Positions 16,469 through 25,177 of a stretch of 64,000 nucleotides of DNA are shown in pieces. The first letter of the stretch is position 1; each line of letters begins with the position of its first letter. Under the pieces are notes generated by a model, which saw only the letters and a program-made list of their open reading frames with translations, was not told where the DNA came from and searched no databases. The position numbers were made by a program, and so were the translations under genes. The DNA comes from Cohaesibacter gelatinilyticus (GTDB lineage Bacteria; Pseudomonadota; Alphaproteobacteria; Rhizobiales; Cohaesibacteraceae): assembly GCF_900215605.1 (NCBI RefSeq), contig NZ_OBEL01000001.1, positions 372,001 through 436,000 on the forward strand, written 5' to 3'.

Positions 16469-16836
16469 TCTTGCCGTACAAATGTATTTGCTTCCAATCG
16501 ACTTGAAGAGCAGTGTCTAACGCAGAGAGGGAGTGTAGCGACTTCAAGTAACTTAGATCTACATGAACAAATGGAATCATCACTTTAAGAGATGGAAATA
16601 ATGATTCTGGATCAAAAGGTTACAGAGAATATATGAATCAAACTGAGATGGGTTTTACCACAACTTCAAGAAGCTGAATCAGTCTGTGAATATCCTGAAT
16701 CAGTTTGGGAATTGGTCCTTGGTCAAGGCATCCATACCGGCTGGGAGGGCGCGGTTATAAAGCGACCATGGTTAATGGACGATAAAGAAAAGCGAGTTTT
16801 GAACAGAGTTGAAAAATGATAATTTTGCCCTCGAAA
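16469..16836. other. non-coding gap downstream of the FecR pair
   Basis: About 370 bp between convergent genes. Open frames here are short and without ribosome binding sites. It contains a repeated CTGAATCAGT motif at 16674 and about 16695; nothing else is recognised. Confidence 0.4.
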
Positions 16837-17445
16837 TCAGGGTGCGAGTGTGCCAAGGGTATTGCTGATTTTTCGCTTGAAATTGTCCAGACGCGCAGAT
16901 GAAGCATCCTCCGCTTTATAAAGACAGAGATAGGAAAACTTCGCTTGTGGAGCGCAGACCTTGAACAGCGAGCGTTGCAAAATACGCTTGACCGGTCGTC
17001 CCATCCAGAACCAATCAATCCATGCAGGAGAGCCCAAGGTGGTGATGATGAGAGCTGATTTCAAACCTGTTAGACGGGGTTTGATCGGTCCCAGATCGCT
17101 GGCATGATCAAAGGCGATGCCAGGTGCCCAGACACGGTCAAACCAGCCTTTTAAAATAGCTGGTAGATTGAACCACCATGTCGGAAAAATGAGGATGAGA
17201 TGGTCGGCCTTCGTGAGTTCGGTAATCTCATCTTCAAGAGCCTGACCATCAAATGGGCCTTGATAATAGCTTTCACGCTCATGGGATTGCAGACGCGGAT
17301 CAAAGCCCGCATCATACAAGTCCCGATGGGTGACATTCGCACCGCTCTTTGTAAGTTCGGCAAGGACAGTCTCAACCAGATGCCTGTTCAAACTGTCCTT
17401 GAGAGGATGGCAGGAGACAACCAGAATTTGGGGTCGACCACTCAT
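16837..17445 (-). CDS. NAD(P)H-dependent flavoprotein oxidoreductase (MdaB/KefF-like)
   Basis: The 202-residue flavodoxin-fold protein matches the NQO1/MdaB/KefF family: [19 protein letters not shown] for FMN or FAD phosphate binding at the N-terminus, a central [20 protein letters not shown] motif with the family's PxWW(F/W)xxPAxxKGxxDR, and a later [14 protein letters not shown] segment. These enzymes reduce quinones with NAD(P)H by two electrons, limiting redox cycling. The ATG at 17445 overlaps the purD stop by 4 bp, so it is translationally coupled to purD. A link between purine synthesis and this enzyme is not obvious; the pairing is probably one of convenience. Confidence 0.87.
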   Translation of the reverse strand: MSGRPQILVVSCHPLKDSLNRHLVETVLAELTKSGANVTHRDLYDAGFDPRLQSHERESYYQGPFDGQALEDEITELTKADHLILIFPTWWFNLPAILKGWFDRVWAPGIAFDHASDLGPIKPRLTGLKSALIITTLGSPAWIDWFWMGRPVKRILQRSLFKVCAPQAKFSYLCLYKAEDASSARLDNFKRKISNTLGTLAP

Positions 17446-18734
17446 GTCTTGGCTTCACGAGCCACGGCACGCCAGCCGATGTCAGATCGGCAGAACCCAT
17501 CCGCCCAATCGAGTTTGGAAATGGCTTCATAGCAACGGGCTTGTGCTTCAGTGACGCTGGCTCCGCGCGCGCAGATATTGAGAACACGGCCACCATTGGC
17601 AACCAACTGATCTCCATCCATCTTGGTGCCAGCATGGAAGATCTTGACCCCATCAATTGATTCTGCTGCATCCAGCCCATTGATGGCGGTGCCTTTCGTG
17701 TAGGAAGCAGGATAGCCTTTTGCTGCCATGACGACATTCATGACCACATCGTCGGAATTCTGCAGGCTTTTGCCAGTCAATTCACCCCGTGCAGACGCAA
17801 GAAGCAACTCCAGCAGATCGCTTTCCAGACGCATCATCAGGGTCTGGCATTCCGGATCACCAAAGCGGACATTGTATTCGATCAGCTCCGGACCTTTGTC
17901 GGTGATCATCAGACCGAGGAACAGAACACCAGAGAATGGCGCCCCACGGCTGGCCATGCCATCCAGGGTTGGCTGAATGATCTTGTTCATGACTTCCTGG
18001 GTCAGCTCTGGTGTCATAACGGGCGCTGGAGTATAGGCTCCCATGCCGCCTGTGTTTGGGCCAGTATCGCCTTCGCCAACTGCCTTATGATCCTGCGCGG
18101 ATGGCATCAGCAAGGCGGTCTTGCCATCGCAAAGGGCAAACAGACTGGCTTCTTCACCTTGCAAGAAGGCTTCGATCACAACTTCTGCACCTGCATCACC
18201 AAAGGCGCCATCAAAGCAATCTTTGATAGCGGCCACGGCTTCATCCTGCGTCATGGCAACGGTGACACCTTTACCAGCAGCAAGACCGTCGGCCTTGATT
18301 ACAATAGGGGCGGGATTGTCATTCAGATAGGTGAGCGCATCGGCTTCATTGCCAAAACGAGCATAAGCAGCAGTCGGAATATTGAATTCGGCGCAAAGGT
18401 CTTTGGTATAGCCTTTGGAGCCTTCCAGCTGTGCAGCTGCCTTGGAGGGGCCGAATACATCAAGGCCAGCATTACGAAGACTGTCAGCAATGCCATCGAC
18501 CAGTGGATCTTCCGGTCCTACAACAACAAAGCTGATGTCTTTTTCCTTGCAGAAATTGATAACGCTTTGGTGGTCTTTCACGGAGAGATCAGCTTTCTCT
18601 GCCAGCTGCAAAATACCGGCATTGCCAGGTGTTGCATAGAGCTGCCCCAATTTGTCGGACTTGGACAGACCATAGGCCAGAGCGTGTTCGCGGCCACCAG
18701 AGCCAATCAGAAGGACATTCAGGCGCTCAGACAT
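17442..18734 (-). CDS. purD: phosphoribosylamine-glycine ligase (GAR synthetase)
   Basis: The 430-residue ATP-grasp enzyme makes glycinamide ribonucleotide in the second step of purine synthesis. The N-terminal domain opens [20 protein letters not shown], with [14 protein letters not shown], then the ATP-grasp part with [44 protein letters not shown] and [17 protein letters not shown] metal ligands ([14 protein letters not shown]). Length and motif order are standard. The open frame extends 26 codons further upstream, but the ATG at 18734 gives the canonical start and has AGGGA six nt before it. The flavoprotein gene overlaps its stop. Confidence 0.97.
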   Translation of the reverse strand: MSERLNVLLIGSGGREHALAYGLSKSDKLGQLYATPGNAGILQLAEKADLSVKDHQSVINFCKEKDISFVVVGPEDPLVDGIADSLRNAGLDVFGPSKAAAQLEGSKGYTKDLCAEFNIPTAAYARFGNEADALTYLNDNPAPIVIKADGLAAGKGVTVAMTQDEAVAAIKDCFDGAFGDAGAEVVIEAFLQGEEASLFALCDGKTALLMPSAQDHKAVGEGDTGPNTGGMGAYTPAPVMTPELTQEVMNKIIQPTLDGMASRGAPFSGVLFLGLMITDKGPELIEYNVRFGDPECQTLMMRLESDLLELLLASARGELTGKSLQNSDDVVMNVVMAAKGYPASYTKGTAINGLDAAESIDGVKIFHAGTKMDGDQLVANGGRVLNICARGASVTEAQARCYEAISKLDWADGFCRSDIGWRAVAREAKT

Positions 18735-18950
18735 CAAGATTCCCTTTGCATATGCGAAAAAGCGAGAAAGAAAAGATGCCTGTCTGCTAGCGCGCCTGTG
18801 TTGCAAAATCAAGTCTCCATATATCGCATATCAGCAACACTCTGTGCGTCATTCAGGGGCAGACGTGTGCTAAAGGCAATTTGAAGTGTTACCGTCAAAG
18901 CAATGACTGATATGGTCAGACTGATCTTACAAGAATGGGAAGAGGAAATA

Positions 18951-19565
18951 GTGGCAGAGAAGAAACTTCGGATCGATATGTCTGTTGCCGAGTTTGATGC
19001 GGGCTATTTTTATGCTACTGACATGAAGGCCTTCGCCCGTGAGATCGGGATCAGTGTTGGAAATTTCAGAAAATCCGAGTTGGAAGATCTGATCCGGGAT
19101 TTCCTTGCGACGGGCAAGGTTCCCTCTCGAAAGCCGGTTCTTCCAAGAAAGCCAGGTGCAGAGCGTGATGAATTGGCGGTCAATGTCACCGTTACCAATT
19201 ATGTCGGAGACAAGAAGACCAAGCAGTTTCTGCTGGAGTTAGTCGCCAAAAAAGAAGCGGATCTGAAAAACAAATCCGGTCAATGGTATTGGCTGAATGA
19301 TTGGCGAAGGCTGCGACAGGAAAGTGATCGGACCTTCACTTATCAGGATCTGGCGGACCATTTGCATTCTTTGATGACGACCAAGGGACGCCTGCCACAG
19401 ATTCCTTCTGCACGAATGAACAATTTCATCACAGATTTCTATTCAGATCCGCAGAATTCCGATATACCACGTGCAGATGTTCTGAAAGCTTGGGAATGGT
19501 TGAAAGTGAAGTCCGGCCCCAAGACCTATCAGAAGTACAAGAGATTGAGATCTGAAGAGAGCTGA
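18951..19565 (+). CDS. SAP-domain protein, function unknown
   Basis: About 204 residues. The N-terminal part holds a SAP-like helix-extended loop-helix (AFAREIGISVGNFRKSELED followed by LIRDFLATGK), a motif that usually binds DNA or RNA. The rest is basic and helical, with GQWYWLNDWRRLRQESDRTF, a YQDLADHLHSLM segment and a C-terminal PKTYQKYKRLRS. It is soluble, with no enzyme motif. The frame is open from the ATG at 18903, but the GTG at 18951 has GAGG five nt upstream whereas 18903 has none, so GTG is preferred; the longer form would add 16 residues. It lies 31 bp upstream of ubiA on the same strand. Confidence 0.72.
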   Translation: MAEKKLRIDMSVAEFDAGYFYATDMKAFAREIGISVGNFRKSELEDLIRDFLATGKVPSRKPVLPRKPGAERDELAVNVTVTNYVGDKKTKQFLLELVAKKEADLKNKSGQWYWLNDWRRLRQESDRTFTYQDLADHLHSLMTTKGRLPQIPSARMNNFITDFYSDPQNSDIPRADVLKAWEWLKVKSGPKTYQKYKRLRSEES

Positions 19566-19595
19566 TAGGGCGTCGTAAAGAGAGGTTGCATAATC

Positions 19596-20591
19596 ATGAT
19601 CAATCGACCGGCACCAAATGGGACTGCCAGCAATCATGATCACGATATTGAAGGGCGTGTGGCTGATGCCGTACTTGGCCACTGGGCCGATCACTATTTG
19701 CCTGCATGGTTTCGCCCTTATGCGCGCCTCTCGCGTCTGGAGCGCCCGATTGGCTGGTGGCTCTTGCTCTGGCCCTGCTTCTGGTCTCTGGCCATGGCGC
19801 TCGCTGCTTCCAATCGCTATTTTGGCGGTGAGATGCCAATCGGCCTCACAACTGCACTTTATTATGCCTTCCTGTTCTGGATCGGTGCGGTAGCAATGCG
19901 TGGCGCGGGCTGCACCTATAATGATATCGTTGATTTCAAGATTGACGCCAGTGTCGAGCGTACCCGATCCCGCCCATTGCCAAGCGGTCAGGTGAGCCGC
20001 AAACAGGCCTGGCTCTGGCTCGGATTGCAGCTCTTTGTCGGGCTTTTAGTCCTGTTGCAGTTCAATAGCTATGCACAAATTCTCGGGTTGTCATCTCTAT
20101 TGGTGGTTGCCGCTTACCCATTCATGAAGCGCATCACCCATTGGCCACAATTCGTGCTGGGTCTTGCTTTTTCCTGGGGTGGATTGATGGGGTGGGCAGT
20201 TGTCTATGGCTCCCTCGATTTTGCACCCATCGTACTTTACTTTGCCTGTATTGTCTGGACAATCGGATATGACACCATCTACGCCCATCAGGATAAGGAA
20301 GATGATATCCTGATCGGTGTCAAATCCACCGCTCTGTTGTTTGGAGACAATACAAAGCTTTGGTTGGCTGGCTTTTACAGCGTGATGATCGCGTTGATGG
20401 TTGTTGCTTTTGTCTCCGTTGATCTTGGTCCATTCATCTGGATTGGCCTCGGCCTTGCCAGCATACATCTCGCTCGACAGATCATCATTCTTGATATCGA
20501 TGATGCAGATCAGTGTCTGGCTCTGTTCAAGTCAAATACCAATATCGGCTATCTGATCGTTGCCGGTCTTCTGATCGAAGTTTGGATTTAG
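19596..20591 (+). CDS. ubiA: 4-hydroxybenzoate octaprenyltransferase
   Basis: The 331-residue integral membrane prenyltransferase attaches the polyprenyl tail to 4-hydroxybenzoate in ubiquinone synthesis. It has the two Asp-rich motifs of the family: GCTYNDIVDFKIDASVERTR followed by SRPLPSG, and YDTIYAHQDKEDD, which bind the Mg-polyprenyl diphosphate. Hydrophobic helices before, between and after them fit the usual 8-9 helices. A slightly extended N-terminus (about 40 residues) precedes RLERPIGWWLLLWPCFW. An ACT-domain gene starts 2 bp after its stop and is likely cotranscribed. Confidence 0.96.
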   Translation: MINRPAPNGTASNHDHDIEGRVADAVLGHWADHYLPAWFRPYARLSRLERPIGWWLLLWPCFWSLAMALAASNRYFGGEMPIGLTTALYYAFLFWIGAVAMRGAGCTYNDIVDFKIDASVERTRSRPLPSGQVSRKQAWLWLGLQLFVGLLVLLQFNSYAQILGLSSLLVVAAYPFMKRITHWPQFVLGLAFSWGGLMGWAVVYGSLDFAPIVLYFACIVWTIGYDTIYAHQDKEDDILIGVKSTALLFGDNTKLWLAGFYSVMIALMVVAFVSVDLGPFIWIGLGLASIHLARQIIILDIDDADQCLALFKSNTNIGYLIVAGLLIEVWI

Positions 20592-20592
20592 C

Positions 20593-20988
20593 ATGATGAT
20601 CAAACTTGAGCTGACCCCGTTGCAGGGCGAGTATGCCATTTGCTGGCTCCCTGCTGGTGCATCAGTGCCAGCTTGGGCAAATGATGGCGCAGGTTTCGTC
20701 AATATCAGCTATTGTCAAGATGAGCTGTCTATTGTCTGTCAGGCCGATAAGGTTCCAGATGATATCAAAAAAGAAGATGGCTGGGCTGCAATCAAGCTGA
20801 ACAATTTGCTTGGATTGGATGAGCCTGGGGCTGTTCTCTCAGCAGTCAAACCGATCTCAACCGCTGGCCTCGGTGTTTTCGTTATCTCGACTTATTATCG
20901 CGACTATCTTCTCGTTAGAGCCGATCAATTCGAGAAAGTAAGCAAGCTTATGATTGAGGCTGGGCATCAGTTCAAGGATGCTGATTAG
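20593..20988 (+). CDS. ACT-domain protein (CASTOR-type)
   Basis: A 131-residue protein made of tandem ACT-like folds: IKLELTPLQGEYAICWLP at the start, strands with FVNISYCQDELSIVCQADKV, then GAVLSAVKPISTAGLGVFVI and a DYLLVRADQFEKVSKLMIEA helix. The pattern fits the small bacterial ACT proteins related to eukaryotic CASTOR amino-acid sensors, of unknown role. ACT domains typically bind amino acids. The gene starts at the ATG two bases after ubiA's stop (ATG ATG at 20593/20596) without a clear ribosome binding site, so translation is probably coupled. Its stop overlaps that of the next, convergent gene by 4 bp. Confidence 0.78.
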   Translation: MMIKLELTPLQGEYAICWLPAGASVPAWANDGAGFVNISYCQDELSIVCQADKVPDDIKKEDGWAAIKLNNLLGLDEPGAVLSAVKPISTAGLGVFVISTYYRDYLLVRADQFEKVSKLMIEAGHQFKDAD

Positions 20989-21761
20989 CTGGCTTTATAT
21001 CCATTGGCTCTGAAAATCCGGATATCCTGCATAGCGTGTTTATTTTCAGATAAGCGCTTGGTGATTTCTCTACCCGAGATGTTCATTTCTTGCCGAATTT
21101 TTGTGAGAAGCGGGTAAATCTCATCAATAATTTTGAGATTATTTGGTTCCAAAGATAACTTTCCAATCAAACGAATCGCGATTGCAATCTTCTCGTATGG
21201 TAGCTCAATATCTGTTCGATCATTGCTGTTGTGCTTAGTGAAATTGCAGCTCCAATAGTCTTCAATAGCATCGTGTGCAGACATTAGGTGCCTAAAGGAA
21301 AGGAATGCTAATTCAATGATCTTTGTTTGGGGTTGCTCGAACTCCTCAATACCGTCAGAATCAGGGTTCTTAGCGCGAACATACTGGATCGCTTCTAGAT
21401 AGGCGATAAGATTTGTGGTGCCAGATTCTTCCGAAAAATCGCCAAATATATTACGTAGTTGAATTAGGGATTGATTTTCTCGATTTAGGCTCTGAATTAA
21501 GGTGTCGACTTGTTGATGTCGCAAGCTCACTAATATTGGGCGTAACGTTGTCCAGCCAACAAGCGCTGCCACAAATGCAGCTACCCAACCGCTCGTTGCA
21601 CCTATCCATTCACGCCAAAAATTTTCATTTTGAACAATAGTTTTGGTCTCAACAGAAAGTATACCTGAACCAACGAGCAGAATAGCTAGCGCTACCGCAC
21701 CGGCGATTCCTCCAATGAAGCCATAGATAATAGCAGCGGTAAGTTTGCTCTCGTCATGCAT
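20985..21761 (-). CDS. hypothetical membrane-anchored protein
   Basis: The 258-residue protein begins with one hydrophobic helix (IIYGFIGGIAGAVALAILLVG), a short loop with WREWIGATSGW, and a second helix (VAAFVAALVGWTTLRPIL). The remainder is a soluble, charged, helical domain starting with a likely coiled coil (RHQQVDTLIQSLNRENQSLI). I do not recognise the family. It is AT-richer than its neighbours and has no operon partner, so it could be an acquired gene; the 4-bp convergent overlap with the ACT gene shows tight insertion between neighbours. Function unknown. Confidence 0.6.
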   Translation of the reverse strand: MHDESKLTAAIIYGFIGGIAGAVALAILLVGSGILSVETKTIVQNENFWREWIGATSGWVAAFVAALVGWTTLRPILVSLRHQQVDTLIQSLNRENQSLIQLRNIFGDFSEESGTTNLIAYLEAIQYVRAKNPDSDGIEEFEQPQTKIIELAFLSFRHLMSAHDAIEDYWSCNFTKHNSNDRTDIELPYEKIAIAIRLIGKLSLEPNNLKIIDEIYPLLTKIRQEMNISGREITKRLSENKHAMQDIRIFRANGYKAS

Positions 21762-21842
21762 ACATCCGAAATTACAGAAGCTTTAAGTGCGTTGCAATTG
21801 TAGTTTAATCAATTAATGCGTGTTTCCATTGCATTCAGCTGA

Positions 21843-22595
21843 TTAATTATCCTTCACCGCCCCAAGCAGATATTCTTTATTGCCGTCTCCGCCCAGAATA
21901 GGAGAGGGGATAAGATCCAGGCATCGCCAGCCTGAACATGGGCCATTGCCTTTGTCCAACCAGTTACGGATGTCACGGGCTGTTTGCTCGGCGAGGGCTT
22001 CATCGCGCACCAAGCCGCCTTTACCAATGCCGTCTTTGCCGACTTCAAATTGTGGTTTGACCAGAAGGGCTGCAAAAGCACCTTCTTCGGCCATGGCAAG
22101 GGCAGGTGGCAAGGCCAGTTTTAGCGAGATGAAGCTGACATCAGATACCAATCCCTGAAATGGAACGGGGATATGGGTCGCATCGAGATGACGGGCATTC
22201 ACTCCTTCCAGAACATGTAGCAATGGATTGGCGCGAAGGCTCTCATGCATTTGATCGTGCCCCACATCTACGCCATAAACCTGCGACGCGCCCCTTTCCA
22301 GCAGGACCTGACAAAAGCCACCGGTGGAGGCGCCAATATCGACGCAGATCTTGTCCAGCGGATCAAAGCCAAACCTGTCCAAAGCAGATATCAGTTTCAG
22401 CGCCGCACGAGAAACGTAGCCGGAAGCTGGATCATCAAGGCTGAGTTGCATGTCACTCGATACCATCTGGGCTGGCTTCTTTGCCACTACGCCATCCAGC
22501 ATCACTGCTCCGCGCTTGATGGCATCACGCGCCCGTGCTCGGCTGGGCGCTAGCCCACGTTCAACAAGCGCTTGATCAAGGCGAAGTTTGCTCAT
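21843..22595 (-). CDS. tlyA: TlyA-family rRNA 2'-O-methyltransferase
   Basis: The 250-residue protein has an N-terminal S4 RNA-binding domain (LRLDQALVERGLAPSRARAR, AVMLDGVVAKKPAQMVS) and an FtsJ-like methyltransferase domain (CVDIGASTGGFCQVLLERGA for SAM binding, GLVSDVSFISLKLALPPAL, LLVKPQFEVGKDGIGKGG with the catalytic Lys). TlyA proteins methylate 2'-hydroxyls of cytidines in 16S and/or 23S rRNA and set capreomycin sensitivity in mycobacteria; historically annotated as hemolysin A. In many alphaproteobacteria tlyA follows dxs, but here dxs is 12 kb away. The TTG just before was rejected in favour of the ATG at 22595. A small membrane protein lies 33 bp upstream on the same strand. Confidence 0.92.
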   Translation of the reverse strand: MSKLRLDQALVERGLAPSRARARDAIKRGAVMLDGVVAKKPAQMVSSDMQLSLDDPASGYVSRAALKLISALDRFGFDPLDKICVDIGASTGGFCQVLLERGASQVYGVDVGHDQMHESLRANPLLHVLEGVNARHLDATHIPVPFQGLVSDVSFISLKLALPPALAMAEEGAFAALLVKPQFEVGKDGIGKGGLVRDEALAEQTARDIRNWLDKGNGPCSGWRCLDLIPSPILGGDGNKEYLLGAVKDN

Positions 22596-22628
22596 CAAAG
22601 ATCCATCTGATTGGAAAGAGAAGAAAGC

Positions 22629-22811
22629 CTAGAAACAGCCAGCAATGGCGCCGCTGATCCGGTCAAAGAACACAGCCGTGCCAGTATTTGCCCAAAGAGT
22701 AAGGCCAACGATGGCAATGCCTGCCATGGCCGCACTTGACCATATGATGATGGAGCGTGCGTCCGGCTCTTGAGGCTTATCGGCAGCTTGATGTTGTGGA
22801 TCATTTGTCAT
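22629..22811 (-). CDS. small single-helix membrane protein
   Basis: A 60-residue protein with a charged N-terminal tail (MTNDPQHQAADKPQEPDAR) and one long hydrophobic segment (SIIIWSSAAMAGIAIVGLTL), ending ISGAIAGCF. Its direct neighbours on the same strand are tlyA 33 bp downstream and the SCO gene upstream. The frame and amino-acid pattern look real for a bitopic inner-membrane protein, but I know no family; assignment is by length, position and composition only. Confidence 0.55.
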   Translation of the reverse strand: MTNDPQHQAADKPQEPDARSIIIWSSAAMAGIAIVGLTLWANTGTAVFFDRISGAIAGCF

Positions 22812-22912
22812 GGAACCAATTTAAAAGGCCGCATGCCAAAGGGCAAGACAAAAGGCGCTACCGAAATCGATCGCGCCTTTGAGGAGTATCGAAACTCTGG
22901 TTTGTGACCGAA

Positions 22913-23533
22913 TTATGAGCCAGCTGCGATCAGTTTTTTGAGTTTGCCAAGAGCACTTTCATGATCTTCGCCGTAGGAAATAGTGCCCATGAACTGATTG
23001 CCCGGCTTCATCAGATAGACGCTGGCAGTGTGATCCATCACATACGAATCTGCATCATCATCTTCTACCTTTTTGGCATAAACCCGGTATGCTTTGGCAA
23101 CCGCTTCAACTTGTTCTTTACTGCCAGTCAACCCAACAAGTTGATCAAAGAAAACGGTCACATATTCCTTGATGGATTCCTGATCATCACGTTCTGGATC
23201 GATGGTGATGAAGAGATAATTGATTTTATTTGCATCTGCGCCAAGTGCCTCAACCCAACCTGTCATATCAGCAAGCGTTGTCGGGCAAACATCGGGGCAG
23301 AAAGTATAGCCAAAATAAATGGCCATGGGCTTCTCGGAATAATCCTTGTCGGTAACTGTCTGTCCCAGATGATTGGTTAGGGTGAAGGGGCCGCCGATCT
23401 GAACTTTGTTCTGACCATCTTTGGTCATCTGAACATTCATCTCGTCCTTATACCATTCAATCATCATGGCCGAGATGCCAACCACGGCAACCAGAGCGAT
23501 AAGCCAGAGTGTAACCTGTCGAATTCTTTTCAT
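22913..23533 (-). CDS. SCO1/SenC/PrrC-family copper chaperone
   Basis: The 206-residue protein has an N-terminal membrane anchor (QVTLWLIALVAVVGISAMMI) and a thioredoxin-fold domain in the periplasm. The copper ligands are present: Cys79 and Cys83 in GYTFCPDVCPTT and His168 in VMDHTASVYL. SCO proteins deliver copper to the CuA site of cytochrome c oxidase or act as thiol reductases for it. The usual TIDPERDD segment is intact. It is followed on the same strand by the small membrane protein; upstream on the same strand lies a DUF2946-like protein with a His/Cys pattern, which supports a copper context. Confidence 0.94.
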   Translation of the reverse strand: MKRIRQVTLWLIALVAVVGISAMMIEWYKDEMNVQMTKDGQNKVQIGGPFTLTNHLGQTVTDKDYSEKPMAIYFGYTFCPDVCPTTLADMTGWVEALGADANKINYLFITIDPERDDQESIKEYVTVFFDQLVGLTGSKEQVEAVAKAYRVYAKKVEDDDADSYVMDHTASVYLMKPGNQFMGTISYGEDHESALGKLKKLIAAGS

Positions 23534-23723
23534 CTTTGTCTCTTTTCAGCGCGAAGAGGAGGAAAACCGCTTGATGAGAAATCGCGTTAGATACGGTTCC
23601 ATCACTCTTCCTTGGCAAGGTTCGTACCTTTGCCTACGGCAGTGACCGTTTGGGTCAATGTCAGATCTGTCTTTTGAATATTTGTTTCCAAATACAGATC
23701 GTGCATGGGGAAGTAAAAGATGG

Positions 23724-24158
23724 CTAGATAGATGGAGGTCCTCGCGCCCTTGGGCGCTCCAGACTATGAGGGATCAGTGCGTGAACAGCCTGCGGCTTCA
23801 GTGGCTCAAACCGAAGGGCAGGCAATTGGATTTGCGGTACCTCTGCAACAAGACCAAGTGCACCATTCATGGCGGCAAGGCAAGAAGTGATGCAGTGTTC
23901 GCGATCGATCAGATTCCGATCATCTGGCTTTTGGTCAGCTAGCGGAATGGAAAGAATGCCGTTCGGGCCGCAGATAAGCGACATGCCCGACAATTGTGCT
24001 GCGGCATGACTGGACGACAAGAAACCCAGCACCATGGCATTGACCATGATGCTTATCATCAATACCCGGGAGATACGGATCTGCAGATTTTGTTTCTGTA
24101 GTTCCCATCTTGCCCGAGCCAACCGGACGCGCGGTTTATGGATGGTTGGACCTGTCAT
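23724..24158 (-). CDS. DUF2946-like membrane protein, probable copper association
   Basis: About 144 residues: a basic N-terminus, one hydrophobic stretch (ISRVLMISIMVNAMVLGFL), a short SLICGPNGILSIP segment, then DREHCITSCLAAMNGALGLV and a C-terminal RARGPPSI. The combination of a CGPxG segment, an HCxxC pair and an RGPP ending is how I remember DUF2946 proteins, small membrane proteins often found next to copper uptake genes. Its place 190 bp upstream of the SCO gene, same strand, agrees with this. The start is taken as ATG 24158; the frame opens at a TTG 18 bp upstream. Function is inferred, and the family call should be checked. Confidence 0.6.
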   Translation of the reverse strand: MTGPTIHKPRVRLARARWELQKQNLQIRISRVLMISIMVNAMVLGFLSSSHAAAQLSGMSLICGPNGILSIPLADQKPDDRNLIDREHCITSCLAAMNGALGLVAEVPQIQLPALRFEPLKPQAVHALIPHSLERPRARGPPSI

Positions 24159-24264
24159 GGGGCGATAAAAGCCCAAAATTGCGCTGGATGCAATCTTTGA
24201 AACGATAAAGGCAGATAGGAAAGAGCGGATTTATACGGATAACTGAGAGACAAAGAGCCAAAGT

Positions 24265-24293
24265 AAAACCGGGGCCAATGGCCCCGGTTTAAA
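24265..24293 (-). terminator. rho-independent terminator downstream of the HhH protein gene
   Basis: AAACCGGGGCC and GGCCCCGGTTT make an 11-bp perfect stem with an ATT loop; on the complement it is followed by TTTTACTTT. It lies 15 bp past the stop of the gene ending at 24308. Confidence 0.88.
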
Positions 24294-24307
24294 ATTGCGA
24301 TCAATGA

Positions 24308-25033
24308 TCAATCATATAGCTTGGTTTTCTGAGCACGTTTGGAGAATTCTGTCTCTCCGCCCTCGGACAGAATACGAGCCTGGCCAATCCAATCCTCGCG
24401 ATCTATCCGTCCTTTGAAGGAGAGGAAGGTGGTGATCCAATTGATTTCCTTGCGGCTGAGATTGGCAATCTGATCGAAATGATAGATGCCCAAGCCATTC
24501 AGCTTGCCCTCAATCACCTTGCCAACGCCCTTGATTTGTTTCAGATCATCCGCCGAACCATTGCGCGGTGCATCCAGAAGACTGGATGGACGATTGCCGA
24601 CAAGGTTGGCTTTGTCTTCCGCCGAAGCATCCTTTGGCAAAGCAGCGAGGGCTGTCGCCATTTTCTCTTCCTCGGCTGCCAGATCTTCTTCCGACAAGGT
24701 TTCGGCTGGAGCACTTTCTTCTTCGACACGATCGGCCACTGCCACAACTTCCTCAGAAGTCTGGATCTCGACTGGTGTACTTTCAGAGATAGCAGGCTCT
24801 GCCTCTGCTGTCGCTCCATCTGTTTCGACTGCGGGAGCTATATCTTCCGCTGCCAGCTGTGCTTCAGTTTCTTGCGCCAACTGGAATGCTTTTGCGGCCA
24901 TGGCATCCTGATCTTGCACCACATCAGCAGATTTGGCGCCACCAAACCAGCGACGAAGCAGACAGCCAATCGGCATGCCAATCAAAACGGAAAGGGCGAT
25001 AAGCAGAATTTCCTGCCAAACCAATGCAAACAT
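24308..25033 (-). CDS. membrane-anchored protein with helix-hairpin-helix domain
   Basis: The 241-residue protein has a single N-terminal helix (ILLIALSVLIGMPIGCLLRR), about 110 residues of Ala/Glu-rich disordered linker, and a C-terminal domain with DDLKQIKGVGKVIEGKLNGL followed by GIYHFDQIANLSRKEINWI and a short FKGRIDREDWIGQA tail. The last part is a helix-hairpin-helix domain of the type found appended to NADH-dehydrogenase-subunit-E-like and ribosomal L21-like proteins in alphaproteobacteria, where the role is unknown. The ATG at 25033 has AGGAGG overlapping the stop codon of the preceding 36-codon gene, so the two are coupled, and the OmpA-family gene just upstream completes a three-gene envelope operon. 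Confidence 0.82.
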   Translation of the reverse strand: MFALVWQEILLIALSVLIGMPIGCLLRRWFGGAKSADVVQDQDAMAAKAFQLAQETEAQLAAEDIAPAVETDGATAEAEPAISESTPVEIQTSEEVVAVADRVEEESAPAETLSEEDLAAEEEKMATALAALPKDASAEDKANLVGNRPSSLLDAPRNGSADDLKQIKGVGKVIEGKLNGLGIYHFDQIANLSRKEINWITTFLSFKGRIDREDWIGQARILSEGGETEFSKRAQKTKLYD

Positions 25034-25047
25034 TGTCTTGCTCCCTC

Positions 25048-25158
25048 CTATTTGGATGTATCAGTGGTTTTGCCTTCGCAGGCAAACCAACCGATCACAA
25101 TGCCAAGAATGAGCCCCAACAGGAGCAGCGGATATAGATTAGCGATTAGATATCCCAT
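25048..25158 (-). CDS. 36-residue single-pass membrane protein
   Basis: Reading the complement from the ATG at 25158 gives MGYLIANLYPLLLLGLILG and then IVIGWFACEGKTTDTSK, a 36-residue protein with one hydrophobic helix. It has AGGAG about 6 nt upstream of the ATG, and its stop codon is part of the strong AGGAGG ribosome binding site of the following HhH gene. It is too short for most gene finders, but its position between the OmpA-family and HhH genes, its good ribosome binding site and its coupled stop make it likely real. Function unknown; it could be an assembly or regulatory peptide for the envelope protein upstream. Confidence 0.62.
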   Translation of the reverse strand: MGYLIANLYPLLLLGLILGIVIGWFACEGKTTDTSK

Positions 25159-25177
25159 CAAAATCTCCTGTCTTCGA

